Origin: Psilocybe azurescens
Lineage: Eukaryota; Basidiomycota; Agaricomycetes; Agaricales; Agrocybaceae
Length of the DNA stretch: 64,000 nt
NCBI GenBank assembly: GCA_023853785.1
Contig: JAJIRX010000601.1
Coordinates: forward strand, 166,471 to 230,470
Direction of reading: 5' to 3'
Shown here: one piece after another, positions 47,591 to 60,308 of the stretch
Layout: the number at the start of each line of letters is the position of its first letter
Numbering within the stretch: position 1 is the first letter of the stretch
Program-made: the position numbers and the translations under genes
Notes under the pieces: model-generated
Told to the model about the DNA's origin: nothing
Seen by the model: only the letters and a program-made list of their open reading frames with translations
Databases searched by the model: none

Positions 47591-50500
47591 ATGGTGATCT
47601 GTAGTGCATGTGGAATTAATTTCAAGAATAAACATGGCCTCACTATACATCGGAATAAATGCCAGACGCGAAAAGGCATCAATGAAGCAAATTTAACTCA
47701 GCATGCTACCATACGGACACAGGCGAAGCCAGATCTCAATCATGCCAGAATAACAAGAGATCTGGAGCTGACTCCTGAGCCGGTAAGTGCTCGAAGTACC
47801 AATATTTCATTGTAAACTCTCGTATAGTTTTGGCAATAACAGGACAATAATAATGAATGGATTGATGTTGAATCAGACAGTCCAGCACCCGAGCCTGATC
47901 TGGCCACTGTGGAGCTGGAGTTTATACCCTCCCACATCTCGTGGACGCCCACGACGATACCCCCGCAGATATAATGATTATCTGCCCAACTCAACAACTT
48001 TGCTCCCACACATGCCACCACCTAGGCCCATTGGGCCGCTAGCTCCTAAGCGACAATGTCTGTCTCCCACTCGTGCTGCTACACCTGCCAGTTCTTTTGA
48101 GCCAGACCTTCTTTGCACAGTGCCCAATGAGTTTGGACTATATCGTGAATATCCATCTCAGCCTGCAAAGGAGGTTGACGAGATGGAGGATATCGACAAT
48201 CTCTGTGACTCACCTGGACTTGCAGCCGTGCCAAAAATACCCCAGAAGGCCATTTGAAATCTCTTGGTGTCCATTCTCCTGGTTATTCTGCTGCAAACAA
48301 TGTGTTTGCCCCCTTTCTCAATGCTTCCGTATTTCGATTGATGAGCTGGTTTTATTCGGGTTCTAATCTGAAATCAGTTGCTGATCTGGATTGTCTAGTC
48401 AAGGAAGTTCTACTTGCTGAAGACTTTGACACAAAACATCTGAAAGGTTTCAGTGCCGAGAAGGAGCTACACCGATTAGACGATCAATCTGAAGGATCAT
48501 CACCTTTTGCCAAGGAAAATGGCTGGCACAATTCGACAGTCAAGATCTTGTTGCCCTCAGAGGGTGTCAAACATAGTGCCGAAGAGGTCGCACCTGTGCT
48601 AGAGATACCCAATGTCTATCATCGCAGCCTTGTGGAGGCCATTGTGTCAGCGTTTAAGGATGAGAGTTCAGTCTCATTCCATTACACACCCTTTCGCTCA
48701 TTCTGGAAACCAACATCCACCAGTACTCCGGAGCGGGTCATCACTGAGCTTTATAACTCAGACGTATTCTATGAGGAACACGTCAAGATCATGCAACAGC
48801 AGCCTGAGCCCGGGCAGCCTTCCCTTGAAAATGCCATCGCTGCTATGATGATGTGGTCTGATTCCACCCACCTCGCTAATTTTGGGAATGCATCACTCTG
48901 GCCGATCTATATGCTCTTTGGTAATCAGTCAAAATATTCACGTTGTAAGCCAAGCAGTTTTGCATCTCATCATGTTGCCTACATCCCTTCGGTAAGCCTG
49001 ACTATCTTCTTACATTTTATATCTCATATTCGTGTTCTAGCTACCGAAAAATCTTCAAGATTTATACATGAAAGCATTCAAAGGTGTACCAGCGTCTAAA
49101 GATACTATTACCCATCTGAAGCGCGAGCTTATGCATGAGGTTTGGCTCCTCCTTTTGGATGCCGACTTCATGTACGCATATGAGCATGGGATAATCATGA
49201 AGTGTTCCGATGGTGTTACCCGGCGCATATTCCCTCGTTTCTTCACATACTCGGCTGACTACCCGGAAAGTGAGTATCATGGTTAGACACCTGCTTTACA
49301 TTCTGATATTCCATTTGTACTAGGGTTCTATTATCGACCATTCGCAATCTTGCAAAATGTCTGTGCCCTCGGTGCTACATTCAAAAGCGGCACGTCAATG
49401 CACTGGGAACCAATGTGGACTGTCAAAGACGCAGCCACAAGCGTGTGGATACTGAGCACCGACAAGATCGGGTTAACATCAGTCGCAAATGGATATATGA
49501 ACATGGCAAAGGAGTCAAGAGCAAGTTTGTCGAAGACTTACTTCAAGAAAAATCATATGTTCCCACCCGAGTACGTCTCCTTCATTTCTCCCTTATTCTG
49601 AATGCTCATCCCCAAATTTCTTACTGGCATGTAGAATGCTTTCTCCATGCGACTCGCAAAATTTGGTTTCAATTTCTTCAGCATGTTTGTTCCAGATCTT
49701 CTTCACGAGTTTGAGCTGGGTGTGTGGAAGGCCACATTCACCCATCTCATGCGAATTATGTATGCAGCAGGCAATAATTGCATCCAAATTATTAATCGGC
49801 AGTACGTTTATCAATTTATATGAGCACATATTAAACTAACTGATGTAACTTGTACTAGATATCGACGGGTAGCAACCTTCGGGTGCAACACCATCCGCCG
49901 CTTTGCCACCAATGCATTGTCTATGACCAAGCTAGCAGGCAGAGACTTTGAGGACCTGCTTCAGGTATGTGTGCCATCGATTTAATGTGAAATATGCTCA
50001 CAGAAAAAATATTGGATAGTGTTCGATGCCCGTGTTCGAAGGCCTCCTACCCAGAAAAGAAGATGCACTGCTACAGGATCTGCTATTCACACTTTGCACA
50101 TGGCATGCATATGCAAAGCTTCGCTTGCACACTGCCTCAACTCTCTGTGGATTACAAGCTACAACTCGGCGGCTTGGCCAAGAACTTCGTGGCTTTGTTA
50201 AAGACATCTGCTCCCAGTACAACACAAAGGAGTTGCCCAGCGAAGAGGCTGCGAGAACAAGACGGGCAGCAAACAAGGCTAAAAAGGGTCAGGCAGCCTC
50301 AGTGAGTAGCAGCAAGAAACCACCAGCGAAGTCTCTTCCGAAGATCCTCAATTTATTTACCTATAAATTGCATGCTCTCGGTGACTACGTAGCGACAATT
50401 TGGCAGTTTGGACCTTCAGATCGCTACTCGAGTCAAACGGTATGTCTCCTTCATCTTTCAATGATAACATTCCTAATGCTTATACTCAATAGGGTGAACT

Positions 50501-51835
50501 TGAACACAAGCGTGTCAAACGCTTCTACTCAAGGACGAACAAGTGCCATACCTTTGAGCGACAGATAGCACAACACCAACGCCGTGAACGCATCCTGTCG
50601 CCGCATTGCTGCTCAAATGAAAAACGTTCAAATAACCAAGAGCCTACGGTGGCACGACACATTATTTCCGCAGACGAATCCGAAGTTTTGACGGCTACAT
50701 TGCCTGAACAACACCACCATATGGCCAACAGTAAGCGCAACCGTGTAAATATTCTTCAGTGGCTTGACGAGCATGAAGGGGATCCTGCCCTTGAAGTACG
50801 TTATGATCTTATATACTTCATTGACAACCGTGCCAATCTATTGTCTTGATTAGAACTTCATGCCACATCTAAAAGAACACTTGCTCGCACGATTGCTGGG
50901 TCATGCTTACAATGGGCTAGAACACGAATACTCTGATATCAACCTCGATGATGTCGACATCATTGGCTTCAACCTATGCCTACATAAAGTCCTCCGAGTC
51001 AACTACACGAGCTATGACCTTCGGCGCTCTCAAGATTCAATTAACCCCGGAACTAGTCACTGTAATGTGATGACTTTAGCACAAGAGGCCCAGGACCCCA
51101 ATACTCATCCCTATGCATATGCCCGTGTCCTTTCCATATTCCATGTTGATATCAAGCATAAGGGGCGCCCTTTCAAGGTCTGGGATGTCGCATCGCATGG
51201 ACGTTCTGTGGGTTAGGTGGTTTGAGGTTGATGAGAGTTACATTGCTGGATGGAATGCGCTGACGCTTGGACCGCATCTCGTTTGTCAATTCTAATCGTC
51301 CTGGAGCCTTCGGATTTTTAGATCCAACAGAAATTGTTTGCGCCACTCACCTTATTGCAGCGTTTGCTCATGGGACAACAGACAAACTTCTAGGACAATC
51401 AATCATACGACTGGACACAGAGTACGACCCAGAGAACAAATCCGAGGATTGGAAGTATTTCTATGTGAACAGGTAAGTGATTTTAGTCTCTAGCTCCAGG
51501 ACAGTTGGTTCTCTACTCACATTTCTTCGTAGATTTGTTGACCGTGATATGTTCGTACGGGGTATCTGGGCGGCGGCATTGGCCACAAGGCCACGAACAC
51601 GTACACACAGCATTTACGCCCGGACTATCATGACGACACACATTCTGAGATGGACAGGGAGATGGCTGAGAGTGTGGAAGAAGGGGATGTGGATGATGCA
51701 TCAGAGGAGTCGGAGTCGGAGTCGGATGGCTCTGCCAACCAAGCGGGAGGGGAAGAAGAAGAATATGATGGAGAAGGTGGGGAAGAGCCCTGGGATATTG
51801 GTGATGACGAAGCAGAGGGATACGCGGAGCTCTAG
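47591..51835 (+). CDS. Plavaka transposase (frame-interrupted)
   Basis: Begins with a C2H2-like finger, CSACGINFKNKHGLTIHRNKC. Then GRPRRYPRRYNDYLP, FGLYREYPSQPA, FAPFLNASVFRLMSWFYSG, MWSDSTHLANFGNASLWPIY, RELMHEVWLLLLDADFMYAY, YSADYPE, WIYEHGKGVKSKFVEDLL, FVPDLLHEFELGVWKATFTH, GELEHKRVKRFYSRTNK and an acidic tail ending at TAG 51833-51835. This order matches the Plavaka transposases that are common in Agaricomycetes and related to CACTA elements; the conserved acidic residues in MWSDSTHL and PDLLHEFELG are candidates for the catalytic site. Clean introns follow codons such as GAA|GTACG. At least four single-base frame breaks occur (near 47930, 48255, 51190 and at the G4 run 51559-51562). The copy is either recently decayed or carries consensus errors. 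Confidence 0.88.
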
Positions 51836-53077
51836 ATAATTGTATAGGGATACTGGTGAGTGGCTTAACAAACGCTTTCGAGATCACGCAGCTAATTAAC
51901 TTGTTTCCAGTCATCACAAACGCTTTCGAGATCATGTACTCTCGAAGGCCGATATTTGTTGTATACGTCACTCCTCTTCTATATTCATGAGCTTTCTTTC
52001 TAATGTACAAACCGGCTGTGCATTTTGATTGTAATATACTCTGTTTTCCTCTTCCAAAGTTCTATGAGCTGCGGGGCCACTGCCAGTCGCAGCAGACTGT
52101 GGCTCATTGTGATGCTGACTCGCCGTTTCACCCCAAATAGGCCCAATGCTACTCAGGATAAGTCCACATTACAAACAACAAAAATAATCGCCCTGCAATA
52201 GATTGAAGTTCTAATGATTAGCATGCCTTACATACAAGGCTCATCCTTGCGGTATATTACAAAAATTACAAAGGATGGCCGAAGAATGCTACATGCACAA
52301 ATGGTCTTCAAAAAATTACCGCCCGGTGTAAGGTTGAGCGAATACTTTACTTCGAATTGGATACTGCCCGAAATCTTGCTCAGTTAATTTAAAGTACTGA
52401 TTTAATTAACGGACAAGGTAATCTAATGCTAATGATATTGCGACCTTCCAATGAATAACAAAAGATTCGATCAGCCATATATGGCAAAACATAGTCACGT
52501 TGTGTTTGACATACCTTATATAGGTCACTTTGCAATGTTTTGTTTTAGCGGTTTTGCCGATGACAGGCATTACTCAAGGATAGGCCATCTTCAACTGTAA
52601 TATAATGAATGGAACATGAAATACATTTTTGAATCTATTTCTTTCTCTTTACTCATTCTCAACTGCCTAACTCTCAATAATGATTTTAATTAGCATGGCT
52701 CATATTGAGCCAGAATATGAGATCCCTACCAAGTCTGACATCTGTCCAAACAGCTATGTTCTATGCCCTAAATGCCATATATATATTAAAGTTGGCAACA
52801 TTGGAATCTTGAACCTAGTTATGCAGCATATTCCAAGCAAACAGTGCAAGAAGAACTTGAAGAAGTGGAAGGAGAACAAAGTCGTCAAGAAAACATAGCA
52901 AAAAGCAAATGCCTTCATTGCACCACATGCCCCCAAGGTTCCTCCTAGTTGTACAGATAAGACTATGTAATATTACCATATCTGGATATATATTCCACCC
53001 TGGTTAGTTAGTCCACCTAGTTGGTCCTTAAAAAAAATCTGACCTGGGGTCAGATATTTTTAGTGTCACCCCCTTGA
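51836..53077. other. Right subterminal region of the Plavaka element
   Basis: Non-coding part of the transposon between the transposase stop and the right terminal repeat. An ORF at 52680-52898 (MILISMAHIEPEYEIPTKSD) has a CPKCHIYI motif like a zinc knuckle, but no wider resemblance; it may be a remnant. The segment around 52500-52570 is an inverted match to the left subterminal region. Confidence 0.5.
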
Positions 53078-53083
53078 TTAAAA

Positions 53084-53770
53084 TGGTAACTTGCTGATGG
53101 CCTTATAAGTATACAATCTTACATAATTTTACAGTAATACTGCTTACTCGTCCTCATGATCGACGACATTATATTGAGACACGCACTGCCTTACACAAAA
53201 CTCATTGCCGGTTCTGCCAGTATGGAGTCTGTGGCACGGGCGAGTCGTGAGCTATCTTCATCGTACTGGATTCTTGCCCCGTTCTCTGCCCCATTATTAC
53301 CCGAGTTGATGGTGCGCTCACGACATCTACATGGAGGAATGTGGGCGCTCGCACATCAGCCTGTCGAGCAACTAAGCTAATCGGTGGCGTAACATTTATT
53401 CGAGTTGGACCATCACTTTTTACTGGGAAGGACTCTGTGTGAGTCTAATACGTTAAGACTTGCAATAAAGACTTCGATTTGAACCCAGGCTATTCCATTA
53501 CCTGCAAACAGACCAGGGCTTCTTAAATATCACAACTGTTTCCCGTTTAACTCAACATTGTTTCTTGGATCATGTTACACTGCCGCTTCGAATCTGTCAA
53601 CCAACCATCACCGATTACCATCTGGTGGCTAAATATACAGATCCTCTGGACACATTATATATCCTCGCCCCCGACGGAGCACTCTACTACGAACACTAGC
53701 CTAATCATACCTTAGCTCTGTCACTAAGAGGGTCTTGACCATTAGGACCAGCGAGTACCGGGTGCTGGAG
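53084..53770. other. Intergenic, right flank of the Plavaka element
   Basis: Lies between the transposon's right end and DUF6534 paralogue 2, whose promoter should be here. A 74-codon ORF at 53156 has no recognisable family. Confidence 0.4.
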
Positions 53771-55127
53771 ATGCTCGGACAAATTCAGCCATCCACCTTC
53801 CTTCTCGAGTCAGACGAAAACCTCGGCGCAATAGAAGTTACTACATTCCTTAGTTTGGTTCTCTTTGGGGTTCTTTTATCTCAAGCATACACATACTTTA
53901 GCAGGACTACTGATAAGTGGTCCCTTAAAACCCTGGTATGTTTCAAAAATACATCCATACAGCGATCTACTAAACTATTCCAACGACTACAGGTGATTTT
54001 CCTGCTGTAATAACACCCGTCTTTTATGATCCCTCTCTTGTTAACCAGTAATCTAAAGGGTCTTGGAGTCATCTCATTCGTTTACTGCCTGTCAAACAAT
54101 CTATTACGACACTGTGACGAGATACAAATCTGCTCAACCCAACTCGTATCCTCTTTCCACCACTGTAGCACTTGAAACCTTGATCACAGTCGTGGTTCAG
54201 GTGAATCCTCCATTTCATGATGCTCTACTTACTTAACCAATTCTTGATCCCCGTCATTTCCAGTCTTTCTTTTCATACCGAATTTACAGGCTATCATCGA
54301 GAATCTCTATCAGCGTAGGATGCTTCAGCCTGGCTCTACTGAGGTTCATTGGAGGTATATTCCTCACAGCACAGAGTTTTATCGATGTCCCGAGGAATCA
54401 GAACGGACTTATGTTCGTCGTGAAATTCAGCTGGCTGATTACATCTTCTTTGGCTTGTGGTGGAGCTGCCGACGTCTTAATAGCGGGATCTATGCTATTT
54501 TATCTCCGAAAGCTTTCTTCGCCCATGAACCTTAACTCGTGAGTGTATCCGCGTTTCCTCCAAGAATCAATGATTTGAGGGAAGTGACAGTACAACAGAA
54601 GTTATAAATCGACTTGTTCGATGGTCGCTGCGTAAGTGACGCTAATTTCTGATGGCTAAACTCATGCGAATTGGAAGTGTGTAGAGACTGGGCTGATCAC
54701 AAGGTTCGTTGTTATTTCCTTCTTGGTCGTTGTATCAAGTCCTTGATTTGTACTTTGTAACCAGTATGACATCTGTGGCAGTCATCATACTAGTAAGTAA
54801 TGTTTTCTGTATACCCAGGCTTAAAATGAAAATCTCCCCAGTTCCAAGCCAAGGCGAATAGTGAGTTTTTTCCGTAAACTTCGCCTCCGTGTTGATTTCG
54901 ATACGCTCTTTGAAGTGATTTGGTTTGGCCTCTACATCCTTCTCGCAAAACGTGAATTTACGTTTACACTCAATCCAGCTACCACGTTAACTCACGCTTA
55001 TATTATTAGTTTATTCGAATTCTCTTCTTGTGTCGTACGTGGGCCTATTCTCCACATTTACACTGTTTATCTTCGTTTATATCATAATTCAATGCAGACT
55101 CAACGCACGGCCGGCTATGCAGCATGA
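53771..55127 (+). CDS. DUF6534-type seven-helix membrane protein, paralogue 2
   Basis: ATG 53771 gives MLGQIQPSTFLLESDENLGA and VTTFLSLVLFGVLLSQAYTY. A 14-nt exon (VIFLL) and a normal intron lead to VLESSHSFTACQTIYYDTVT, then SFFSYRIYRLSSRISISVGC, RFIGGIFLTAQSF, WLITSSLACGAAADVLIA and FYLRKLSSPMNLNS, TTEVINRLVRWSL, ETGLIT, MTSVAVIIL, FQAKAN and IWFGLYILLAKREFTF, ending at TGA 55125-55127. Motif order, exon layout and even individual splice positions match paralogue 1 at 41.8 kb, so the two are a duplicated pair, now separated by the 9-kb transposon. Hydrophobic segments predict a seven-helix plasma- or organelle-membrane protein. The function of DUF6534 is unknown. The C-terminal 35 residues after FTLNPATT are not conserved in paralogue 1. 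Confidence 0.8.
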
Positions 55128-55612
55128 CCGACATCGCGAAGCACCTATCAGCACGCTGCTCCAATTCAGTAACAGCGTCTCTGTGCCCATATCCGTACGT
55201 ATTCGAATGCTCAGTCATGCAACAAAATGATAGCAAGTTGCTCTGGATGTGTTTAGGTCTCCTTTAGGACTATAGATCATGGCCAGTCGATAATAACAAC
55301 TCTGCCACCACCGGTTCCATCAAAGGTACGCGAAGCAGATCCTGAACGCTATCACCGATTATGTGCTAACTGCGAGAACGTGGGTAGTTCAACTGAGCGA
55401 ATGTCAGAGGACACGAACAGCTTGCGGAAAGCATTCTTTGGACATGAGTATAATTGGACAAAAGTTGTATTTTTCGATAGACGTTAGTAAGTAATACATT
55501 TAAGGCAGGATACTTGTGATCCCGGATATTCGAACACAGTTGTCAGTAGTGCTGTCAGTGTTGAGTGGAGTGGGCGTATGACCGCTGACAACTCTTCTTG
55601 AAGTCGACATAT
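55128..55612. other. Convergent region between DUF6534 paralogue 2 and P450
   Basis: The two genes end towards each other. No feature recognised. Confidence 0.4.
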
Positions 55613-58020
55613 TCATTCCACCCGTCTAACTTTCAGTGGTACCTTTGCACCTATTTCCCCGCAACTTTGGGCCTCGGCAAGATGGATGGATGTCTGACAA
55701 TTTGGGTATCGGGTCCATTTGGCAACTCGAATGTATAGTTCCTGATCAAGACTGACAGAACGACCTAAAAGGTATAAAATTAGTCCCACTTCCATCTATG
55801 GATTTTATTCTACGACGTGGAAGATAGTTAAGATCGAAACGCGCCTTGAATTCAGCCAATGCGAAGCTACGTCCCAAGCACGTCCGAGGACCGTCTGAGA
55901 AAGTGAGTATGTGACGGTGTCCTTGAATCTCTTTGGCGTTAAGATATCCATCAGGTGAGAGCCATCTTTCGGGTTCAAATTCTCGTGCGTTCGGGCCCCA
56001 GAATGTTTCTGATCGATTCATATATCGGATTGGGGATGTGATTGTGGTACCCTTTTTTATTATGAGCGATGATATCTGTTCGCCTGTAGACGTCACGACG
56101 GGGGCAGTAAATGGCATGATATCGTCCTCGGCGGCCTGTTAGTAATTATCAGAGATATAGGTGATACGGCAGTCTTGTGGATGAATGGGTAGTAAAAATT
56201 TACTTTTACTCACGATGCGAGTCGTCTCACTGACTGGAGGGTGGAGGCGTAGGATTTCCTGGACGACCGAATCCAAATACGGAAGGCTCGTTGATAGCTG
56301 ATCGAATGTAGGATCGTCGTTGATGTAATGTGATAGTTCATCGCGTAGTCTTCGCTGCTTCTCTGGCTTACGAGAGAGCTCAATGAGTGCCCACTGTATT
56401 CGGGTGAGAATGGGAACAGAGTGATCAGGAGAAGAAATTACGGTAAGGCTGACTATTTGATCAGAAAGAATGGTCAGTTATAGTAAGAGCAACCACGAAA
56501 TAGCATTCGGGACACACTTGAAGTAGTTTCATATCCTGAGATCTTGTGAGCGATTGACGTATAAGATGGGAGAATGAATCATACCAGCGAGTAGCAAGAC
56601 GTTCTTTGTTTCATGAAAATTGTTATCAGTTCATGATGTGTTCAATTGTTTGATTTGAGCCATACCATCTACAGCAATGTCAGTCAGCAAGAGAATGCCG
56701 AGCTGATGAAGGTTGAGATGTACCTGAGCTAATATCTCTTCTTGGGACATTCCAAGAGATGACTTACTCGTCTCTGCTTTAACTGCAAAGTATTATTAAA
56801 GCATTAACGTTGTTGAAACGACAATGCACTTACTGAGAAGGCCAATGATTGACTTTTCCTCCACCACCGACTTTCCTTCCTTCTCCTTCCGGTTTCTCGC
56901 TAACAACTCATCGGCAATCTCCCCATAGTCTCTCGTAGTCGTTTGAGAGTCCTGTTCTGTCCTGTGGGCAAGTTCTGGAGAACGGGAAGAACAGGTCCCA
57001 TCAGAAACACAAAGCGGGAGATCCAACTAGTGTCTTCGCTGGAGAACGATTCAAAGACGTCGACTACTGGCGAGTCTTTCCCTTCTAATGCACGAAAATC
57101 GTGGCCAAAGCCAGCAATACCGACGGAATCAAGGCTGAAGTTCGTGGAATTCAGAAAGAACCTGCGGCGAAATAGTTCTGACTCACGCGATGTTGTTCAT
57201 CCTGAAAGCTCGTTTAGTGCACATTATATGTGAAAAGCAGAGATACAGCATACCATGCCTGCACGTCTATACTTATTTCTTCGGTGCTCGCGTCAAATGC
57301 AGAGTCCCATTTGACTTTCATCTGGTTTGAAGTCAATGTAATCATTACTCTCATGAGTAAAGCTCAGACCTTATAGGCCGCGTCATAGAAAACCGGCGTT
57401 AGTTTTCTGATAGCTGCGTTGCTGAAGGCTGGGGACAATGCCTTGCGTTGTCTACCAATACCCTAATTAATCGTCATCCAACGTGTCAATATACACATGT
57501 GGTACCTTCTATGACTTTCGCCTTCGGCCCAAAGAAGACCACGACCAAACTAAACAAAAGATATATCAGGTGACTTCTATTAATGAAGCGTCATAACTCA
57601 CTAGATTCTTAATAAAAGTTCGCGAGAGGTTTGTCTGCACATAACCAAAAGTCTCCTTCGAATAAAAGTGTGCGTTTGCCCTTGGGTCGCATATCACGAT
57701 GCGGCTGGATCCAAATCCTCCAGACACACGGAACGCAGGTCCATACTCAGCGGCCCAGGATTCGTAGACGAGACCTGGGTCCTCAGTCTCGTTTAAAATT
57801 TGATATAAGCCGAATAAAAAACTTCTGTTATCTGGTCCTCTCAGTCTTGTAGCCTTGACACCTCTGCGCGATTTGAGCAAAGTAAGAGAAACAAGAGCAA
57901 GACCACCAAGAATAAGAGGAAGTAGGGCGTCTAGATAGCGATGGGGTACGCTCGACTGTAGGAACTGTTGTAACTTGGGGAGGTCATGATATAGAACTGC
58001 AGAGTTCGTTATCGTATCAT
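55613..58020 (-). CDS. Cytochrome P450 monooxygenase
   Basis: Multi-exon gene. The N-terminal reading YLDALLPLILGGLALVSLTL is a membrane anchor, followed by KSRRGVKATRLRGPDNRSFL and YGPAFRV. In the middle, RGLLWAEGESHRRQRKALSP is the usual C-helix region, and YLDSVVQEILRLHP holds the K-helix ExxR. The heme loop FSDGPRTCLGRSFALAEFKA has the Cys ligand. This is an ER-bound class II enzyme that needs a P450 reductase; the substrate is not predictable. Two single-base gaps sit at G4 runs: at 56921-56924, where one more G restores RETMGEIADEL, and at 55657-55660, where one more G restores VAGEIGAKVPLKVRR and an end at 55613 in place of a stop at 55651. The initiator is uncertain because the ATG at 58020 is out of frame with the anchor. 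Confidence 0.88.
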
Positions 58021-58817
58021 TTTAATATTTATACCATAGCTTCTTCTAGTGTGAGTGTAAATGGCGCCTCTTCCCATCTGCGTACCTCAATGACCCTTGG
58101 ATTGGGTCTGGTGATGAGCTGACGGCGATTTGGCATTCTCTAAAAGCCGGAAACTTGTCCAGGCATACATTTTATGTAACACCTGGCAGACAGACGAAGG
58201 AGACTCGATGGAAATGTGGCCACGAGTGTTTGTTTGTACCTGTAGCAACCCTGAGGCTTGTAGTTCTGCCCATTTAAATGTATTGAACCTTTGTTTGTAG
58301 GCATCGATAAGATATTGAATAATGCTTACTTTGATACCCATCCATGCTATATTGGCATCGGAGGATCAGCTATCACTATAGCGGGGTTGGATTGGTCAGA
58401 AGTAAAGAGATAGAGGTTATTCGATACGTTAATGGTCTTGTTGACGCGGCGGTAGGAAAATGGCCAGCACCCGCAGCAAGTGACAGCGCACATTGCACGT
58501 GGCGGTTTGATGGCTTGCCGCTGTACTAAAATGCGCTTCCATTCAGTAACGGATCTACTACTCTCTAGATAAGTTAGGCTGCGATTATAAAATACATTTT
58601 TGGTTTGAAATTTTAAGACGATAACCGTTCAATGCATATCATCTCAAGCAAACGCAAATCTTTGCAACGGGTCTGACAGGGATTTAACACATATTTATTG
58701 AATTTACTGTTTAAAACCACAAGAGACCGATCCTGGACAGTTGTGAGCTGTAGTTGGAAGGGTACTACTCAAGGTTGGAGTTACTATGATCTCATCCAAC
58801 GACTCAGATCGAAGGAA
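58021..58817. other. P450 upstream region and LysM 3' flank
   Basis: An ORF at 58087-58341 on the minus strand has no recognised family. The region should contain the P450 promoter and the LysM gene's transcript end. Confidence 0.4.
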
Positions 58818-59521
58818 TTAGGATGCAGACGCAGTGGAATTAATAGGAGCCGGCGCAACGCAAAGAACCTACAGAGAAGGGTTGTATCAATCATTTTCAA
58901 ATCCCTCATTGAAGTCAGTGAAATTACCTCGTCTATGCCGATGTTAGAGCAGTCCGCATTGACGTTGGGGTTGTTGGCAAGAACAGTGGCAGTAGAGATA
59001 CCGGCTTGAAGCGCGATGGAAGCGCAAGTATCACCCGCAACGACGACGTGCACGTTAGTGCAGTCTTCGCCGACGAGTCCAAGGCAAAGAACCTGCGAGA
59101 AAAGTTGAGATTTTTATTAATAACTACACATAGAGGGATTGGCGAAGAACATAAAAGCGTACTTCTCCAACGGTCAGGTTGTCGCAGGCAGCGTCAATCT
59201 TTCCGCTGTTAACACTAGCAAGTTGGAATCTAATGATAGGGGTTGAGCGTGTTAGATATATTGGCAAAGAATATATCGATAAAGAGTCGACCCACGTAGA
59301 GACGTTCTGCTGAGCAGAAATCTTGTCGCAGAAATCTCCTGGTTGAACAGTGTAGTTCCGGGCGCAGGGAGGAGTGGCAACCTGAGCGTTGACGAGCAAG
59401 GTAGCTAGACAACAAAATACAAGTACATTGGTCAACATAAATCCTCCATTCATTCTAACAGAGGTTACTAACCACAGACAATAGCAGCAATAGCGAGCGA
59501 ACGGAAGACAAAGTTGGCCAT
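58818..59521 (-). CDS. Secreted protein with two LysM domains
   Basis: Five exons, 59521-59473, 59404-59296, 59229-59163, 59092-58928 and 58868-58818, join in phase to 146 residues. The N-terminus MANFVFRSLAIAAIVCATLL is a signal peptide. LysM 1 starts YTVQPGDFCDKISAQQNVS and LysM 2 starts HVVVAGDTCASIALQAGIS and reaches NIGIDEVLCVAP. The spaced cysteines should form disulfides. There is no other domain, so this is a small LysM-only protein; such fungal proteins bind chitin or related N-acetylglucosamine polymers, and in plant-associated fungi some mask chitin from host receptors. Whether this one does is unknown, and a role on the fungus's own wall is equally possible. All introns are GT..AG and no break is seen. 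Confidence 0.92.
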
Positions 59522-60308
59522 AGTGTTTTATGCTTTAGACGATTGGTATGTCTTTGGAGAGACTGTCGAAACATGATTTGAAACAGCCTGTTTATATACC
59601 TTTTCACCTCGTAAATTTTAGCATAGACTCTAGTCCTTTTCATGAAGGATAATAATTGTACCCAAACCTCCGTACGGCGCAGAAAGCCTTTCTCAGGGAG
59701 CTGCAAGATGTCGAACGATGACTCGTTCCGCGAAGGAATAGCGACTCGAAACAGTCTATAATTAGCCAGTTCACACGCACAGTGCACATACGGCGATATT
59801 CGACGGTAATCCAGAGGCCGCAGAAGGAAAATTCAGCAGAATCCATCAGAGCCCGTCGTTTTTGCGCACCAAATAGGAATGGCCGACGTTAATCGTGGCG
59901 GCTTTAGTCATCTATAAATAAGATCAGTAGGCAAGAACGTTGAATCATTAATCGGGAGTCATACTTGGCGACAGAGTCAAATTTCTGCTGGCGGGAAAAG
60001 ATATTTCGCGGATGAGTCGGTCAAGAGTAGATGTAATATATCGATCCAAGCGAGGAGTCTTCATGTTTCACGAACAGTTTACCTGCAATCTGAAGCTGGT
60101 CATCAGCCTATAAAACCATGACTCGAAACTCTGTCAATCAAAGTTCCAGCGATAACCATTGATAGTCGGTGCAACATAGCATATCATATCCCAGTGGCAG
60201 AAGGGTCCGCGTGAACCCTAGGATAAAAAATGGAATGGAACATTCAACACGGCAAGTGAAAGCATCAAAATCACAAGGTCTGCTTTGATATTAAAAAAGA
60301 AACGCAGA
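59522..60308. other. Intergenic region upstream of the LysM gene
   Basis: Contains the LysM promoter and the 3' flank of TCF25. Short ORFs are present but none is recognised. Confidence 0.4.

Larger units (their letters stand above)
44050..53077 (+). mobile_element. Plavaka-family DNA transposon (CACTA-like), about 9 kb
   Basis: The left end reads TCAAGGGGTGACACTAAAAA from 44050 and the right end is its inverted counterpart (TTTTTAGTGTCACCCCCTTGA, ending 53077) with one extra G. Both ends contain CACTA. TTAAAA directly flanks both sides (44044-44049 and 53078-53083). Subterminal similarity is also visible: ATCGGCAAAAC near 44270 is inverted near 52550, and GGTTAGTTAGTCCA with TCCTTAAAAAA occurs near both ends in direct orientation. 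TTGTAAGGT recurs near 44313, 44425 and 44455. Inside are a Plavaka transposase (plus) and a DUF6698-type gene (minus). A MITE copy interrupts the latter. Element type is taken from the transposase family; exact ends are my inference. Confidence 0.82.
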
